Source of the DNA: Neoceratodus forsteri
Taxonomy: Eukaryota > Chordata > Ceratodontiformes > Ceratodontidae
Direction: 5' to 3'
Assembly (NCBI GenBank): GCA_016271365.2
Contig: CM028129.1
Span: forward strand, 1,007,885,501 to 1,007,949,500
Length of the DNA stretch: 64,000 bases
The notes beneath the pieces are model-generated. The model did not search any database. It was not told the origin of the DNA and worked only from the letters and a program-made list of their open reading frames with translations. Made by a program: the position numbers and the translations under genes. Every line of letters starts with the position of its first letter. Position 1 is the first letter of the stretch. This document shows, one piece after another, positions 1 through 10,351 of this stretch.

Positions 1-783
1 ATATTTTGCAGTTTCCAACTTCTATACCTCCTGTGGATAAAAAGATGGACAGGAGATATACCTTGTCAGGTCCTGGAATAGCATTTCTTACAACTCATTG
101 CAGCCATGTTGGGGTAGTTCAGGCTGCAGCCTGTGACGAGGCTAATATTCCCTGGCATCTCTCTCCCGGATAAGAATTCTAAGAAAGTGGATGCCATGGC
201 CAAGAAACAATACTTGGCATCCTCTTTGGGATTCAAACAGCCAATTATATGGCATATACAGCCAGGTACCAGAAATCGGGGTGGGATACAGTTCTGGAAC
301 TGGCTAAGAATGCCCCATCCCAGCTAGCCACTGAGCTGGAGAAGGTGGCTGCAGATGGTATTGAGGCATCCAAGGTCCAGTTTCACGCTGCTGTTGACTC
401 GAATGATGTGCATTTCAGGGTCATGGCTACATCTGTCTCCATGAGGAGATTAGCTTGGCTCAGATGTACCAGTTTGTCACAGGATATCCAGACTAAGGCT
501 ATGGATTTTCCTGTTGCTGGTAACTCTGTTTGGTGAACAGACAGAGGCTTACATGAAGAAGATGGATGAGTACAGGACCACCTATAGGAGCGCTGCAGCA
601 AGAGAGAAGCGGGCCACTCCTCAGAGGCAGCAGTTTAGAGCTGGCATGGGGCAGGCCTTTTTCCAAGCCCAGGCTTCCTCTTCTTTCCAACAGACTGGGT
701 TCTTCAGGGGAAGAGGCAGACGAGGGATGACCAGGACCCCAGCATCCACTCAGTCCAAGCCCCCTGCCAAACAGACACCCTGA
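1..783 (+). pseudogene. DIRS-1 gag-like ORF, C-terminal part, broken
   Basis: Three overlapping frames (133-327, 249-536, 514-783) together give a protein colinear with the gag of DIRS-4 (58711-59489): a VVQAA-CDEAN-type segment, a long helical middle part, and a basic Gly/Arg/Pro-rich tail ending KPPAKQTP just before the reverse transcriptase region. Frameshifts near 250 and 530 break it. DIRS gag proteins are thought to bind the element's RNA. No catalytic residues are expected or seen. The identification rests on position and on similarity to the other copies in this window. Confidence 0.75.
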
Positions 784-784
784 G

Positions 785-2040
785 GTGTCAGTCAGGGTCA
801 CCTCCCCAATTTCTGTAGGGGGCAAACTGGCTCACTATTCCCAGGCCTGGGATTCCATTACCTCAGACAAATGGGTCCTGGAAGTAGTGAGCCAGGGACT
901 TGTTCTCAGTTCCAAAAGGTTCCCACTGGTGAGAGCAAGATCTTTCAGCCCCCTCTCTCCCTTGGAGACAAAGGCCTTAGAGGCAGAAGTCTCCTCTTCT
1001 GCTCATGCCAGCAATAGAGAAGGTACCTCTTTCTCACAGGGGAAAAGGACTTTATTCCAGATACTTCCTTACCCCAAAAAAGACGGGAGTGGCGACCCAT
1101 CCTAGATTTAAGGTACCTCAACAAACACTTAAGAAAACCAAAGTTCAAGATGGTGACTCTGGGAGTAATTCTTCCCTCTCTGAGACCAGGAGACTGGCTA
1201 GCCTCCCAGTGGTGGCTGGAGGAGGACAACCTTCGACAAAGTGTTCCTTTTATCAGTCAGGCTCCTTCAGTGACTCCCACCACGGACGCCTCTCTCCTAG
1301 GCTGGGGGGCCCACCTGGACCAGCTCACAGCTCAGGGAACCTGGTCTCACCAGGAGTCCCTCCTTCACATAAACCTTCTGGAGTTGAGGGCCGTCTTTCT
1401 AGCTCTACAGACATTCTCAGCTGTGGTTCAGGGGAAAGTAGTACAAATCAGAACAAACAATACCACAACCATGTGGTACATCAACAAGCAGGGTGGCACT
1501 CTGTCCTCGGCCTTGTGCATGGAGGCCATGAAGGTATGGTCTCTGACTTATTCCCTTCAGGCTTCCCTATTGGCTGTACACCTGCTGGGGAAGGACAACA
1601 TTTTAGCAGATGCTCTCAGCAGAATTTCTCAGGGTCATCACGAATGGACCCTGAATCCCCTGGTCCTTCAGGTTATCTTCAAAAGGTGGGGGACTCCAGA
1701 GATAGATCTCTTTGCAGCCCTGGACAATCATCAAATTCCTCTCTTTTGTTGCAGGCCTTCTCTACTGGGCTCTGTACACCAGGGGGCTCTACTATTGGAT
1801 CGGCCAAGCAGGTTCCTGTATTCATTTCCTCCTTTCCCTTTGATTTTCAGGGTCCTGATCAAAATCTGATCACAGCCTTGCAGGGTGATACTGGTGGCAC
1901 CAGATTGGGCCAGACAGCCATGGTATCCTCTACTACTGTCATTGTCAGTGACAAGGCCTCTGTGTCTTCCCAGACAGTTCAATCTGCTGACATCCTCTCA
2001 GAGGATCCTCTATCTCAATCTTCAGGCTCAAGGCCTGGCT
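785..2040 (+). pseudogene. DIRS-1 reverse transcriptase/RNase H with the RT core deleted
   Basis: The N-terminal reverse transcriptase leader (785-1105: SVRVTSPISVGGKLAHYSQ and onward) and the start of the fingers (to about 1206, ending DWLAS) are present. The sequence then jumps straight to the segment before RNase H (QWWLEEDNLRQSVPF). Compared with DIRS-2, about 608 bases are missing, including the YLDD active site. RNase H follows at 1270-1640 with TTDASLLGWGAH, LLELRAVFLAL, RTNNTTTMWYINKQ and LADALSRIS. In the third block the usual catalytic Asp is Asn (RTNNT rather than RTDNT). The DAM-like linker (IDLFAALDNHQ, then VAPDWARQPW) follows in shifted frames. A 346-codon open frame over the same stretch (1005-2045) is only a shadow. 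Confidence 0.85.
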
Positions 2041-3085
2041 CTTGAAGAATTAGAATATGCACATCTAAACCTTTCTCATCCAGTTTTGGATATTCTAAAG
2101 GTTAGTAGGAAACCTGCTACCAGAAACACTTACAATTCCAAGTGGAAAAGATTTGGGTTTTGGTGTTCTCAGATTACTGTTCAACCAGAATTAGCTGACA
2201 TTGCTACTGTATTGGACTATCTGGTACATCTTAATAGTTTAGCCCTATGGCCCACTACCCTGAAGGTGCATTTGGCAGCTGTGTCTGCCTTCCTTTTAGC
2301 TGGGAAGGTCTCTTCCCTAGCCTCTCATCCAGTCTTCAAGAAGTTCTTCAAAGGTCTGATGCATGTTAATCCTCCTTTTCGAGCCCCTACTTCTTCTTGG
2401 GATCTGAACATCTGTGTAGTACAGCTTATGCAGCCCCCTTTTGAGCCTCTATCTTCAGCAGAGCTGAAATACTTGATAAGGAAAACTGTATTCCTGGTGG
2501 CTATTACCTCTGCCAGGAGAATCAGTGAGTTACAGGCTATCAGTGGAACCTGATTTCATTTCTTTTTATAGGGATAAGGTGGTCCTTTGAACTAACAGAA
2601 AGTTTCTTCCCAAAGTAGTGTCAGACTTTATCTGAACCAGTCTGTCATTGCCTGTGTTTTTCACTGACCATTCTTCCTGTGGGGAGAGAAGATTACACAG
2701 TCTTGATGTGAAGAGGGCCCTTAGTTACTATGTGGAGCATACTAAGGCCTATAGGAATGGCTGTTCTCAGTTATTTCTCACCTATGGCGAGGTGAGAAAG
2801 GGCAAACCAGCCACCAAGAGAACTATTGCCAGGTGGATTGTCTCCTGTATCCAATTCTGCTATTCAAAGCTTGGGAAGGAACCTCCCTCAGGCCTGAGGG
2901 CTCATTCTACCAGAGGTACAACTGCTTCACTCGCAGCAGCCAAAGGTGTACCTTTAGTGGAAATTTGTAAAGCAACCACCTGGAAAAGTGTTAACACATT
3001 TACCAAGCATTACTCTTTGAACATTCAGTCTAGAAGTGATGCTAGGCTTGGCACAGCTCTGCTGCAGAACCTGTTCCCAAAATAG
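2041..3085 (+). pseudogene. DIRS-1 tyrosine recombinase, broken
   Basis: This is a phage-integrase-like recombinase that in DIRS elements inserts the circular DNA copy. The N-terminal SAM-like domain (RKPATRNTYNSKWKRF) begins near 2110. The catalytic residues are visible: Arg in SARRISEL near 2515, HSTR (HxxR) near 2905, Trp in TTWKSV near 2980 and the nucleophilic Tyr in KHYSLN near 3010. The frame breaks at about 2550, where a stop and shift precede the beta-sheet segment, and resumes at 2648. The last residues, ALLQNLFPK and a stop, match the end of the other copies. Confidence 0.85.
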
Positions 3086-3126
3086 GTTATGTGACTCCCT
3101 CCTCCAAGGGGGTACTGTTTGGTAGT

Positions 3127-3226
3127 CTGCATATAGTCAGAATACAGCAAGACTTCATGTTGTTTGAAGAAAAAATTACTCACCATAATAATGTTTCTTC
3201 TAATGGAGTCTTGCTGTATACTGACC
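3127..3226. repeat. DIRS-1 internal complementary region
   Basis: The second half of this stretch, from about 3170, is the reverse complement of the right end of the element (about 3607-3670). The first half should complement the left end, which lies outside the window. In DIRS elements this region templates the joining of the two ends into a circle. Its place directly after the recombinase stop is the same in all DIRS copies here. Confidence 0.8.
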
Positions 3227-3529
3227 TCCCTCCCTGCCTCCCCTCCTAGAACCTAGTAGTTTTGAGATGTGGGTAGGCAGCCACAGTGCTGCACCCCAGA
3301 GGTGTACTTGGCTTGCCCTATCTTATGGGTTTTATTAATATTTTAATCTACCTACTTTGCTTTTACATTTAGCTTTCTTTTTGGGGTTCTCGACTTTAGT
3401 CTTTTGACCCTAAACGCAATTTGTGACAGCCATTTGGCTTGCAAAGTTGAAATAATTTCCACCTGTTATTTTTTTATTAGTTAGTGCTCGTAATAATCTG
3501 ACAGAGAGACAGAGGTTTGAAAACCAAGC

Positions 3530-3676
3530 TTGAGCTCAACATTCTATGCTTCTGCATAGAGTTAACTCTTTATTCTTCGGGGCAGTTCAAGTGCTGGGGC
3601 TAACTGCATATAGTCAGAATACAGCAATACTCCATTGGAAAAAACAACATTACTATGGTGAGTAATTTTTTCTTCT
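3530..3676. repeat. DIRS-1 right terminal repeat
   Basis: The segment ends GGTGAGTAAT plus T-rich sequence and is complementary at its end to the internal complementary region. It contains a short palindrome around TATGCTTCTGCATA. The partner left repeat is outside the window, so the inner boundary is approximate. Confidence 0.6.
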
Positions 3677-3768
3677 GCACGTTGGATCCAGGGCCTGGAG
3701 TTTTCTGGGGAGATTACTCGGTATTACTCTGTGAGGCACAAAGCCCATCATGACCATCTTCCCCACAC

Positions 3769-4420
3769 TTGTGGGGCATATATTATTCTGTCCCTGATGT
3801 CCTGGTGGCTGCCAGGAAACCTTCCACCAGGGCTACTTACTCTGTGAAATGGAAGTGGTTTCCTGTCTGGGCTGCCTCTCATGGCCTGGACCCTTTTAAC
3901 TGTCCAGTGAACCAGGATTTGGAGCATCTCCTAACCTTGTCTGATGCAAGTCTCAAATAAGTCTCCCTTAAAGTGCGCCTGTCTGCTATATCAGCCTTTC
4001 GTGTGCCTGTTGAGGGGCATATGGTGGCACAACTGAATGTGGCTCGAGGCGTTCTTCACTTGAAGCCTCCTGTCCATAATCCGGTTCTGGAGAAGCTGAC
4101 CCTGCTGCCTTTTGATCCAGCCACATCTTGCAAGGTACGTTTTCTGTCGTGGAAAGCATTGTTTTTAGTTACCATTACTTCTGCTCGAAGAATTTCAGAG
4201 CTACAGGCTCTCGTGTGAGCAGCATTATTTAATTTTCCACAAAAACACGGTCTCTTTGCATACTAACCCTAAGTTTCTTTCTAAGGTGGTGAATGAGTTT
4301 ACCCTAAATCAATCCATCCATCTACCTATTTATTATCCAGAGCATGCCAATCCAGGGGAAGCGTTGCTTCATATCGTGGATGTACATAGAATTTTGCATT
4401 ACTGTATAACATCTGTTGTG
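3769..4420 (+). pseudogene. Tyrosine recombinase fragment of another DIRS family
   Basis: Two frames (3769-3960 and 3973-4218) and a third (4256-4420) give a recombinase-like protein: AARKPSTRATYSVKWKWF, then the Arg-containing ITSARRISELQAL near 4180, then an N-terminal-side match to LPIYYPEHANPG. It starts about 90 bases after the right end of DIRS-1, is more diverged than the other copies and stops before the HxxR and Tyr motifs. It may be the host element into which DIRS-1 inserted, or an unrelated scrap. Confidence 0.7.
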
Positions 4421-5542
4421 TTTTGGAGGGGGGGGTGTATCGAGAGTTGTATAGGGCGGTGGCCATGGCTGGATCAACAAGAATCAAATAAGTTTTTTGT
4501 TTTGTTTTGTTTTTAAAGACCTTGTGGCAGGATCAACCACATATTGTTTTTTAAACATAGAGCATCTGTTGTGTTGGGGAGATGAGACAAGGCCCTGGAA
4601 TTCTCTTGATTGCAATGCTGTTGAATTTTCATAAAATTTGCATCTCATGCCGCAGAATATATATAGTGCCGCAGAATTCATTGGTTTTGGTGAATTTTCA
4701 TTCAAATATACTGTTTTTCCATAGTATCAGGCTTTCTTTCCCATCACGTTTATCCTGAAGCCCCTCCTCTATGCTCAGCATATGATGACATCACAACATA
4801 TTTAGACAATGGCAGGACTGCATTCTGCCAGAGAAATGAATAAATCCTGCCGCAGAAATCAGAAAATGCTGCCACAGAAGCCAAGGAGCCTTGCTGCAGA
4901 AATTAGAAAATTCTACCGCAGAGCACTAGGGGCTCTGCATATAGATAGCTGTGTTGAGAGGGCCATTGCCTCTATGTGGGATATAGTATTGAGGGGAGCA
5001 CATGGTTGGGTGTGTTACGTGGGGCCCAAAACATATGTTGTATAAACAGAACATGACATGGCCTGGCCGAAGATCTAGCTCCGCGTGTACTCAGCTGCTC
5101 ATCAGTCCCTCCTTGCTATACAATTTTAAGCATATTTTAACCATTCTAAAAGGCTAGGAAAGATGACAAACATCTGGGAAATGACCCACCATCCCCTAGA
5201 CCTGTAAACACTGAAAAAATAGGTTTAATAATTTTATCTTCACCCTTAATAGTTGAGTAGTTCAGCAGAAAGCTACTGGCAGCACCTTCATGTTAATGTC
5301 ATCTGCCAGTGTTTGTCTTCTTACCAATCCGGCTTAGGTCTGGAGTTCCAGATTGGTACAGGAAGCTCAGGGTTGACTCCTATTGACAGATAAGGCATAA
5401 TGTTCCCATCTGTGGTTAGTGGTTTTTTTTTTTTTGGGGGGTGGGGGGTTGAAGGGTTTGATACATTGCTTTGTTATAGAAGGGGGAAAAGCAGCAGTGT
5501 TGGATTGACTTAGTATATTGTCTTTCTTTTTTGTTTGTTTAG
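4421..5542. other. Intron sequence without recognised gene
   Basis: No coding similarity was seen. CATCTGTTGTGTT occurs at about 4412 and 4563. Between about 4650 and 4920 the motif GCCGCAGAA and variants (CCACAGAA, CTGCAGAA, ACCGCAGAG) recurs with AT-rich spacers, probably the inside of an old non-autonomous repeat. The stretch ends with a pyrimidine-rich tract (about 5520-5540) serving the splice acceptor of the next exon. Confidence 0.5.
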
Positions 5543-5728
5543 GGACCCGGCGAGAACAGTGATCCTTCCTCAGCTCTGTCATTCCGTTTTCCACAGCGAG
5601 ACACTGAAGATAAAAACTGGGCCCTGAAGGAGCAGCTGAAATCCTGGCAGAGACTCCGACATGACCTGGAAAGAGCCCGTCTTCTGGTGGAATTGATTCG
5701 CAAGAGGGAAAAGGTCAAGAGGGAGTCG
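5543..5728 (+). CDS. BRPF1: BRPF1 internal exon (region before the bromodomain)
   Basis: A 62-codon open exon in phase 0, preceded by a T-rich tract and AG at 5541-5542 and followed by GTAAGT at 5729. It encodes [18 protein letters not shown], then [18 protein letters not shown], then [12 protein letters not shown]. This is the highly conserved basic helical stretch between the PHD fingers and the bromodomain of BRPF proteins, the scaffolds of the MOZ/MORF and HBO1 acetyltransferase complexes in the nucleus. BRPF1, BRD1 and BRPF3 are alike here. The choice of BRPF1 rests on the downstream exon at 55375. The exon is intact and flanked by single-copy-looking sequence, which argues against a processed copy. 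Confidence 0.88.
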
Positions 5729-6189
5729 GTAAGTGTTAGATAATGCAGTGTTATAGTTTCTAGGCCTTCTAAAACCTGGTAAACACTAGTATAGGTAGGC
5801 AAGTGGTAGGGGAAAGGGGTGAGGCAGCAATGATTGCAACAGGAGTGAAACTATTGAAGGGGTACCTTTAATGAATAGATCTGACAGTGTCTGTGAAGGG
5901 GAAAGGGTCAACAAGAGGTGGGGTAGGAGGTCAAATTAAGACAATGAGATCAGGAATAGGACAGGAGAGGGGAGTGGAGGTGGGACCCTGCAAGGTAGTC
6001 TGTGTGGGCAGGGAAGAAAAAGCAGGCAAAGTGGAGCGGGGGGGGGGCTAGGGTAGGAGGAAGAGAGGGGAAAGTGGAGGCAAGTATAGCTAGCTAGACA
6101 GGGAAGGGCATACAGCTGAATGGTGACATAGTTGGAGGGATAAGTAATGACATAGCCAGGGTGGAGGTGGAGCAGTTAGCTGGGGGAGC
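5729..6189. other. Intron sequence, purine-rich
   Basis: After the splice donor the sequence becomes G/A-rich (many AGGGG and GGAGG runs from about 5860). No ORF similarity was recognised. The G-rich character continues into the CR1 remnant that starts at about 6190, so the last part may be eroded CR1 5' sequence. Confidence 0.4.
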
Positions 6190-6199
6190 AGCTCATATG

Positions 6200-6665
6200 G
6201 CAGTTGGGGAAGGAAGGAAGGAAGGGACACATGAATGGAGGGGATGGAAGGGTTGTAATCCTAGGGGACTACATAATTAAGGGTATTCACTGGGGAAGGA
6301 AGGGGGACCCAAATGCAAAAAGGAAGGTGGTTTACATGCCACAGATGACAGCAGGGGAAGGTGTACTCAAGAATTGGGGAAGTGGTAAGGGGGATTGTGG
6401 ATAACCAAATATAGTTATACACCTAGGTACCAATGACTTGACTGGGGAGGAGGTGGAGGGTAGTACAAAATAGATCTAGGGAGTTAGAGAGGACCTGCAG
6501 AGAGGTAGCAAGATTGTTAGCATTTTCAGAGATATCTGTTCCAAGGGCCAGCATGGTCTGGAAGAAAAGTATAGAGGAATTCAGTGTCTGACTGGGGGGT
6601 GTCAAATGAAACACTTTATGCATCGGACATACTACACTTCAGTAAGGAGGCTCGAGGGTACTTGG
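6200..6665 (+). pseudogene. CR1-C ORF1 esterase (SGNH) remnant
   Basis: Broken frames give VVILGDYIIKG (block I), VIHLGTNDLTGEE near 6415 (block III-like GxND) and DILHFSKEA near 6630 (block V, DxxH). This is the SGNH/GDSL hydrolase domain found in ORF1 of many CR1 elements. Block I reads GDY instead of GDS, so the nucleophilic Ser is lost in this copy. Several stops lie between the blocks. Confidence 0.75.
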
Positions 6666-6919
6666 AGACACACAAACTGGGGGGGAATGCATAACCCATA
6701 ACCTTAATTTAAACTATTGGGGGGGCAGGTGGGCCTACAAGTCCAGTGATTCTGGAAGGAGGAGGTCAACAGACCTCCTCCCTCATACCAGTAGAGGGGG
6801 TCTGGAGGGTGGAGAGGGAGTGAAGCAGGCATCAATGGGAGTTGGGGGCAGCACACCGAGTGGAGAAAGAGGAAGCAAAGAAGTGAGGAAAGGAGGGTCG
6901 GATTGTAGGTGGGTGGTGT

Positions 6920-7196
6920 CAATGCGCAAAGTCATGGTAACAAGATGGATGACTTGCAGGTGCTATTACAGGAGGGTGGGAGGGGGTTAGACATCGAGGC
7001 AGTCACTGAGACTTTGGGCCACAACAAACTGACTGGGTCCTGTCGATACTGGGGTACATATTATATAGGAGGGATAGGGCGGTAAGGAAAGGGGGGGTGG
7101 CGGTTTACATCAGGGAGGGTATAATATGTACAAGGGAGGAGTCTGAGGAGAGGTGGTATTTATCTATGTGGGACCTTGACCCAGAGTACAAAAAGT
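6920..7196 (+). pseudogene. CR1-C ORF2 endonuclease, N-terminal piece
   Basis: One frame reads VNAQSHGNKMDDLQVLLQ, then LDIEAVTETLG, then YWGTYYIGGIGR with a stop, and then GKGG and YIREGI in shifted frames. This matches the start of the APE-type endonuclease of CR1 (NARSLGNK, DIVAVTETW, GGVALYIREGI in CR1-B). The catalytic Asn and Glu positions are present, and the rest is cut off at about 7200. Confidence 0.75.
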
Positions 7197-7229
7197 AAGG
7201 GTCAAATAAAAAAAATAATGATTACTATT

Positions 7230-8616
7230 CAGCTGAGCCCAGATCCAAGGCAAGAAGACCAAGGCAGTGCTCCTTGGATCCAAACCCTACCTAGCTAATG
7301 CTGCTAAATCCAACTCCTCCCTTTCGGTGCTCTCCCCATCCGGACCTCCACTGCAGGTAGTCTCTGATTTTAAATACCTGGGTGTAACGCTAGACCCATC
7401 CCTTTCATTCACACTGCACACAAACACTGTAGCATGCAGAATCAACCAAAAACTTGGAGCTGCTAATCGCATAAAGAACTATTTTACCCCCGCTGCCCGA
7501 CTTGCCATTGCCCGTGGAAACCTGCTCCCCCATCCTTGACTATTGCTCTACAATTTACTCCTCCTCGCTGTCTGCTACCCTTCATCTTAGACTTAAACTC
7601 AGTCTATAATAGTGTCTGCCTCTTCACACTGATGGCCCCCTTCTCTACCCATCACTGCGACCTGTACAAGTCTCTTGGTTGGCCCTCGCTCAAACGTCGT
7701 TTTGACTATGCCCTCGGTAGTATTGATGGCACATGACATGATGGTATCGTGTCCCTGTATGCTTCTCAACTTAAGGCACATACTGTCCCTAGGTGTCTGC
7801 ATAATACTTTGGTCCCCCATTGGAAGTCCCCAGAGTCTCCACTTTTATGGGAAGAAAAGGTCTATCGGTTGCCGCATTATCTCTATGGAACAGCCTCCCT
7901 CCAGTTATTTGCATGGCTGCCTCGCACCACTCCTTCAAATCCAGTCTGAGAACCTGGTTACTTCTGAAATCCACCTGCTCATGCTTCCTAGGGTGACCTT
8001 CCCACTCTAGGGTGCATTTACCTCTACCCCCTCCATCACTCCAGCCCCTCCCCCCCCTTTTTTTGTGGTCCTTTTGTCTTTCACTTCCCCCCCTCGCCCT
8101 TACATATTCGCTCTGTCACCCCTCTCCATCCCTACCCCTGATACTTTATGTCCACTTTGCCTCCACCTCCCCCTCTCCTCAGCTCTTTTCCCTAGATGTC
8201 CTTCCTGCCTTGTCTTCTGGTCTTTCCCTCCTTCCCCCTCTCCCTATTACCTAGTTACTTAGCAACCTGGTGTGCTCCTGTGACTTCACTGGCACTTAAT
8301 TTCACTACTTTCCCTCGCTCCCCTACTATAGACCCCTCTTAGGAATCTCACCCTGTCACTCGCCTTAGTACCTAGTGCACTCTGTGGATGACTGAACTGG
8401 CTCTGTTGTTCCCTACCTGCACTCATCTCCCCTGCTTCTTCTCGTTTCACCTCCACCTAGGTATTGTTCTGCTTTCGAATTGTTTACCCTTCTAGGTTTT
8501 GTTTGCCATGTCTCAATTTAGTATTTACTGCTGGTACCAAATTTTTTGTCGACTCTGTTTTGAAACTTTTAACTGTACATCATGCATTATCTCTCTGTAC
8601 CATTGCTTATTCTGTC
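7230..8616 (+). mobile_element. L2-type LINE fragment: RT C-terminus and 3' untranslated region
   Basis: Frames at 7225-7539, 7536-7736 and 7675-8010 give the C-terminal half of a LINE reverse transcriptase: KTKAVLLGSKP, then VSDFKYLGVTLDPSLSF, then AARLAIARGNLL, then APFSTHHCDLYKSLGWPSL. The same tail is seen on the minus strand at 63701-63889. The catalytic core is missing, so the copy is 5' truncated. From about 8010 the sequence is pyrimidine-rich and non-coding, consistent with a 3' UTR. Short sequence of similar type after 9066 may be the end of the same UTR, interrupted by the CR1 piece. Confidence 0.7.
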
Positions 8617-9066
8617 ATGTCAAACATATGAGGACAGATTAACGGAGCTCAATATGTATACCCTAGAGCAAAGGAGGGAGAGAGGTGATATGATCAAAAC
8701 ACTCAAACACCTCAAGGGCATTAACAAGGTGAAAGACTCTAACATGTTTCGATATAAGAAAAATAGCAGGACAAGAGGACACAGAACGAGATTAGAGGGA
8801 GGCCGATTAAGGGGTAATGTGAAGAAGTTCTTTTTCATAGAAAGGGTAGTGGATGCATGGAATGGCCTACTTCAGGAAGTGGTGGATATGAATACAGTGC
8901 AGGGCTTCAAACAGGCATGGGATAGGCATAAGGGAGCAATACTGATGAGTATGAATAGATAGGCCATTGACAGAGCAAAGGCTGATGGCACGTTCATAAG
9001 GTAAAAAAATAAATGTGCAGACTGGATGGGCCTTGCGATCCTTATCTACCGTCGACTTCTATGTAC
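8617..9066 (+). mobile_element. CR1 3' end fragment
   Basis: The coding part runs to the stop near 8962: YEDRLTELNMYTLEQRRERG, then DMIKTLKHLKGINKV, then a basic stretch, then VVDAWNGL and FKQAWDRHKGA. It is the C-terminus of CR1 ORF2, followed by the short CR1 3' UTR with GGATGGGCCTTGCGATCC and the terminal TTCTATGTA-type tail. The copy is 5' truncated, as is normal for LINE insertions, and belongs to the same subfamily as 42427-42880. Confidence 0.85.
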
Positions 9067-9142
9067 TGTTTCCTTGTGATTTATCTGTATTGTCTGTAAC
9101 CTGCTACTACTATTTGGCTTGTATAATATCTCAAATTGTTTG

Positions 9143-9316
9143 TTCTAACCCCAGGAATCACTCATTATGATTAAACTAATGCAGTCAGCCTCCAGTGTTC
9201 AACTGCCCGGAGAGAATAGAATTGTATGCAAATGATAGAACTCTCATTGGCTCGTGCCAATTTCAAACTGCTGCCCTAGCAACTGCTGCACTCTGAGTGC
9301 TTCAGATTCTTCACTC
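9143..9316. repeat. DIRS-2 left terminal repeat
   Basis: Begins TTCTAACCCC and runs to about CAGATTCT. It is the reverse complement of the right repeats at 15415-15598 and 34571-34779, including the stretches around GCAGTCAGC, CAATTTCAAACTGCTGCCCT and GAGTGCTTCAGATTCT. Inverted terminal repeats are the hallmark of the DIRS1-like branch. Confidence 0.85.
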
Positions 9317-9589
9317 CGCCTGCCTAGTAAGGACGTCCTGGAGAGCTCTTCTTGAACTGTCGCTGACTAAAGTTTATCTGTAGATAAGTACTCATTTTCA
9401 GTTTAATTTTAAATTGCTGCCTTAGAAACATTGTTTAGTATAATAGAATTAGTGTTTTAGTAGTTTTTTATTTATATTCGCTGTTCCCTCACAGTTCCTT
9501 GGAACCGAGGGTTCCGCATCTATTTTAAAGGTTTCCTATCTCAGTTTATTATTATTTAGAGTGATTTAGTGATCAGTTCCCTGAACCGC

Positions 9590-10350
9590 TTTAGTTTTGT
9601 CCAAAAAGTCACTGTTTGGTGACAGAACTACAGCTGATTTTCTATTTACACATCCTGATCCTGAGGGAGTAGTCCAAGTTGCTGCCTGTGACAAGGCCAG
9701 GATCCCATTTGCTACCCATCCACCAGACAAAGATTCAAGAAAAATGGATGCTATGGGAAAGAAAGGGTACATGGCTGCCTCTTTATCAGTCCGGCAGACC
9801 AGTTAAATGGCATATTCAGTGTAGTACCAAGAAGCTCTATGGATCACTGTTCTAGCTTTGGCTGATAGGGTCCCAGATGAAGTGGCTGTAGACTTACAAG
9901 ATACAGCAAGGGCTGCACTTGATGCTATTAGGTAACAATTTCATATGGCAGTCGATGCCAATGATACTGCATCCAGGTTAATGGCTTTGTCAGTTTCACT
10001 CAGAAGGTTTACATGGCTTAGAGCCACCAACCTAGCCTTAGACACCCAGGCCAGAGCAATGGATTTCCCCCTGAAGAACAACTCCTTGTCTGGGGATAAA
10101 ACTGAGGCATACATGAAAAAGATGGAGGAATATAAATCCACCTATCGGAGCAATTCCACGGATAGGCCCTTCGCCTCTTATGGATCCCAAAGTAGGGGCA
10201 GGATTTTTTTATCCCAAACCTTTCTTTCAGGTACAAGCCTCTCAGCCTCAGCAGCAGGCTAGAGGTTATTTTAGAGGAAGGAGCAGGAGAGCCATGAGAA
10301 GAGCAGCTCCTGCACCACAGGTTCAGGCACAGCCTGCACAGAATCCCTGA
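9590..10350 (+). pseudogene. DIRS-2 gag-like ORF, shortened
   Basis: Frames 9597-9806 and 9945-10262 are colinear with DIRS-3 gag from about 16850: DFLFTHPDPEGVVQVAACDK, then SRKMDAMGKKGYMAASL, then LMALSVSLRRFTWLRA, then a Gly/Arg/Gln-rich tail ending QPAQNP and a stop at about 10350. The N-terminal part with the Cys/His motif (present in DIRS-3 and DIRS-4) is deleted. Stops at about 9806 and 9933 break the rest. Confidence 0.8.
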
Positions 10351-10351
10351 C

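Larger units (their letters stand above)
1..3676 (+). mobile_element. DIRS-1: DIRS-type tyrosine-recombinase retrotransposon, 5' end outside window
   Basis: The order gag remnant, reverse transcriptase/RNase H, tyrosine recombinase, internal complementary region, right terminal repeat is that of DIRS elements, which integrate through a circular intermediate with a recombinase instead of an integrase. The window opens inside gag, so the left terminal repeat is not seen. The copy is dead: all frames carry stops or shifts, and the reverse transcriptase core is deleted. The right end, GGTGAGTAAT followed by a T-rich run, is shared with the other DIRS copies in the window. Its terminal sequences differ from those of DIRS-2 and DIRS-3, so it belongs to another subfamily, closer to DIRS-4 in coding sequence. 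Confidence 0.9.
6190..7200 (+). mobile_element. CR1-C, 5' part of an old CR1 LINE
   Basis: This segment carries, in order, an ORF1 SGNH-esterase remnant and the N-terminus of the ORF2 endonuclease, as in CR1-E and CR1-B, but from a more diverged subfamily. It stops at about 7200 inside the endonuclease, after a sequence reading VRVK. The segment starting at about 34996 begins KLGVVYRP, which is the next expected piece of the same protein, so the two may be halves of one element. Confidence 0.75.

Noticed and set aside
1005..2045. 346-codon open frame on the + strand
   Set aside because: It overlaps the RNase H frame of DIRS-1 in another reading frame and shows Ser/Gly/Gln-rich shadow composition. 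The RNase H motifs are in frame 1150-1869.
8010..8262. Pro/Leu/Ser-rich open frames in the C/T-rich stretch
   Set aside because: Low-complexity sequence in a LINE 3' untranslated region. No start context or similarity.
9143..9316. CRISPR-like or LTR interpretation of the terminal repeats
   Set aside because: The repeats are inverted, present once at each end and complementary to an internal region, which is DIRS structure. There are no regularly spaced direct repeats.
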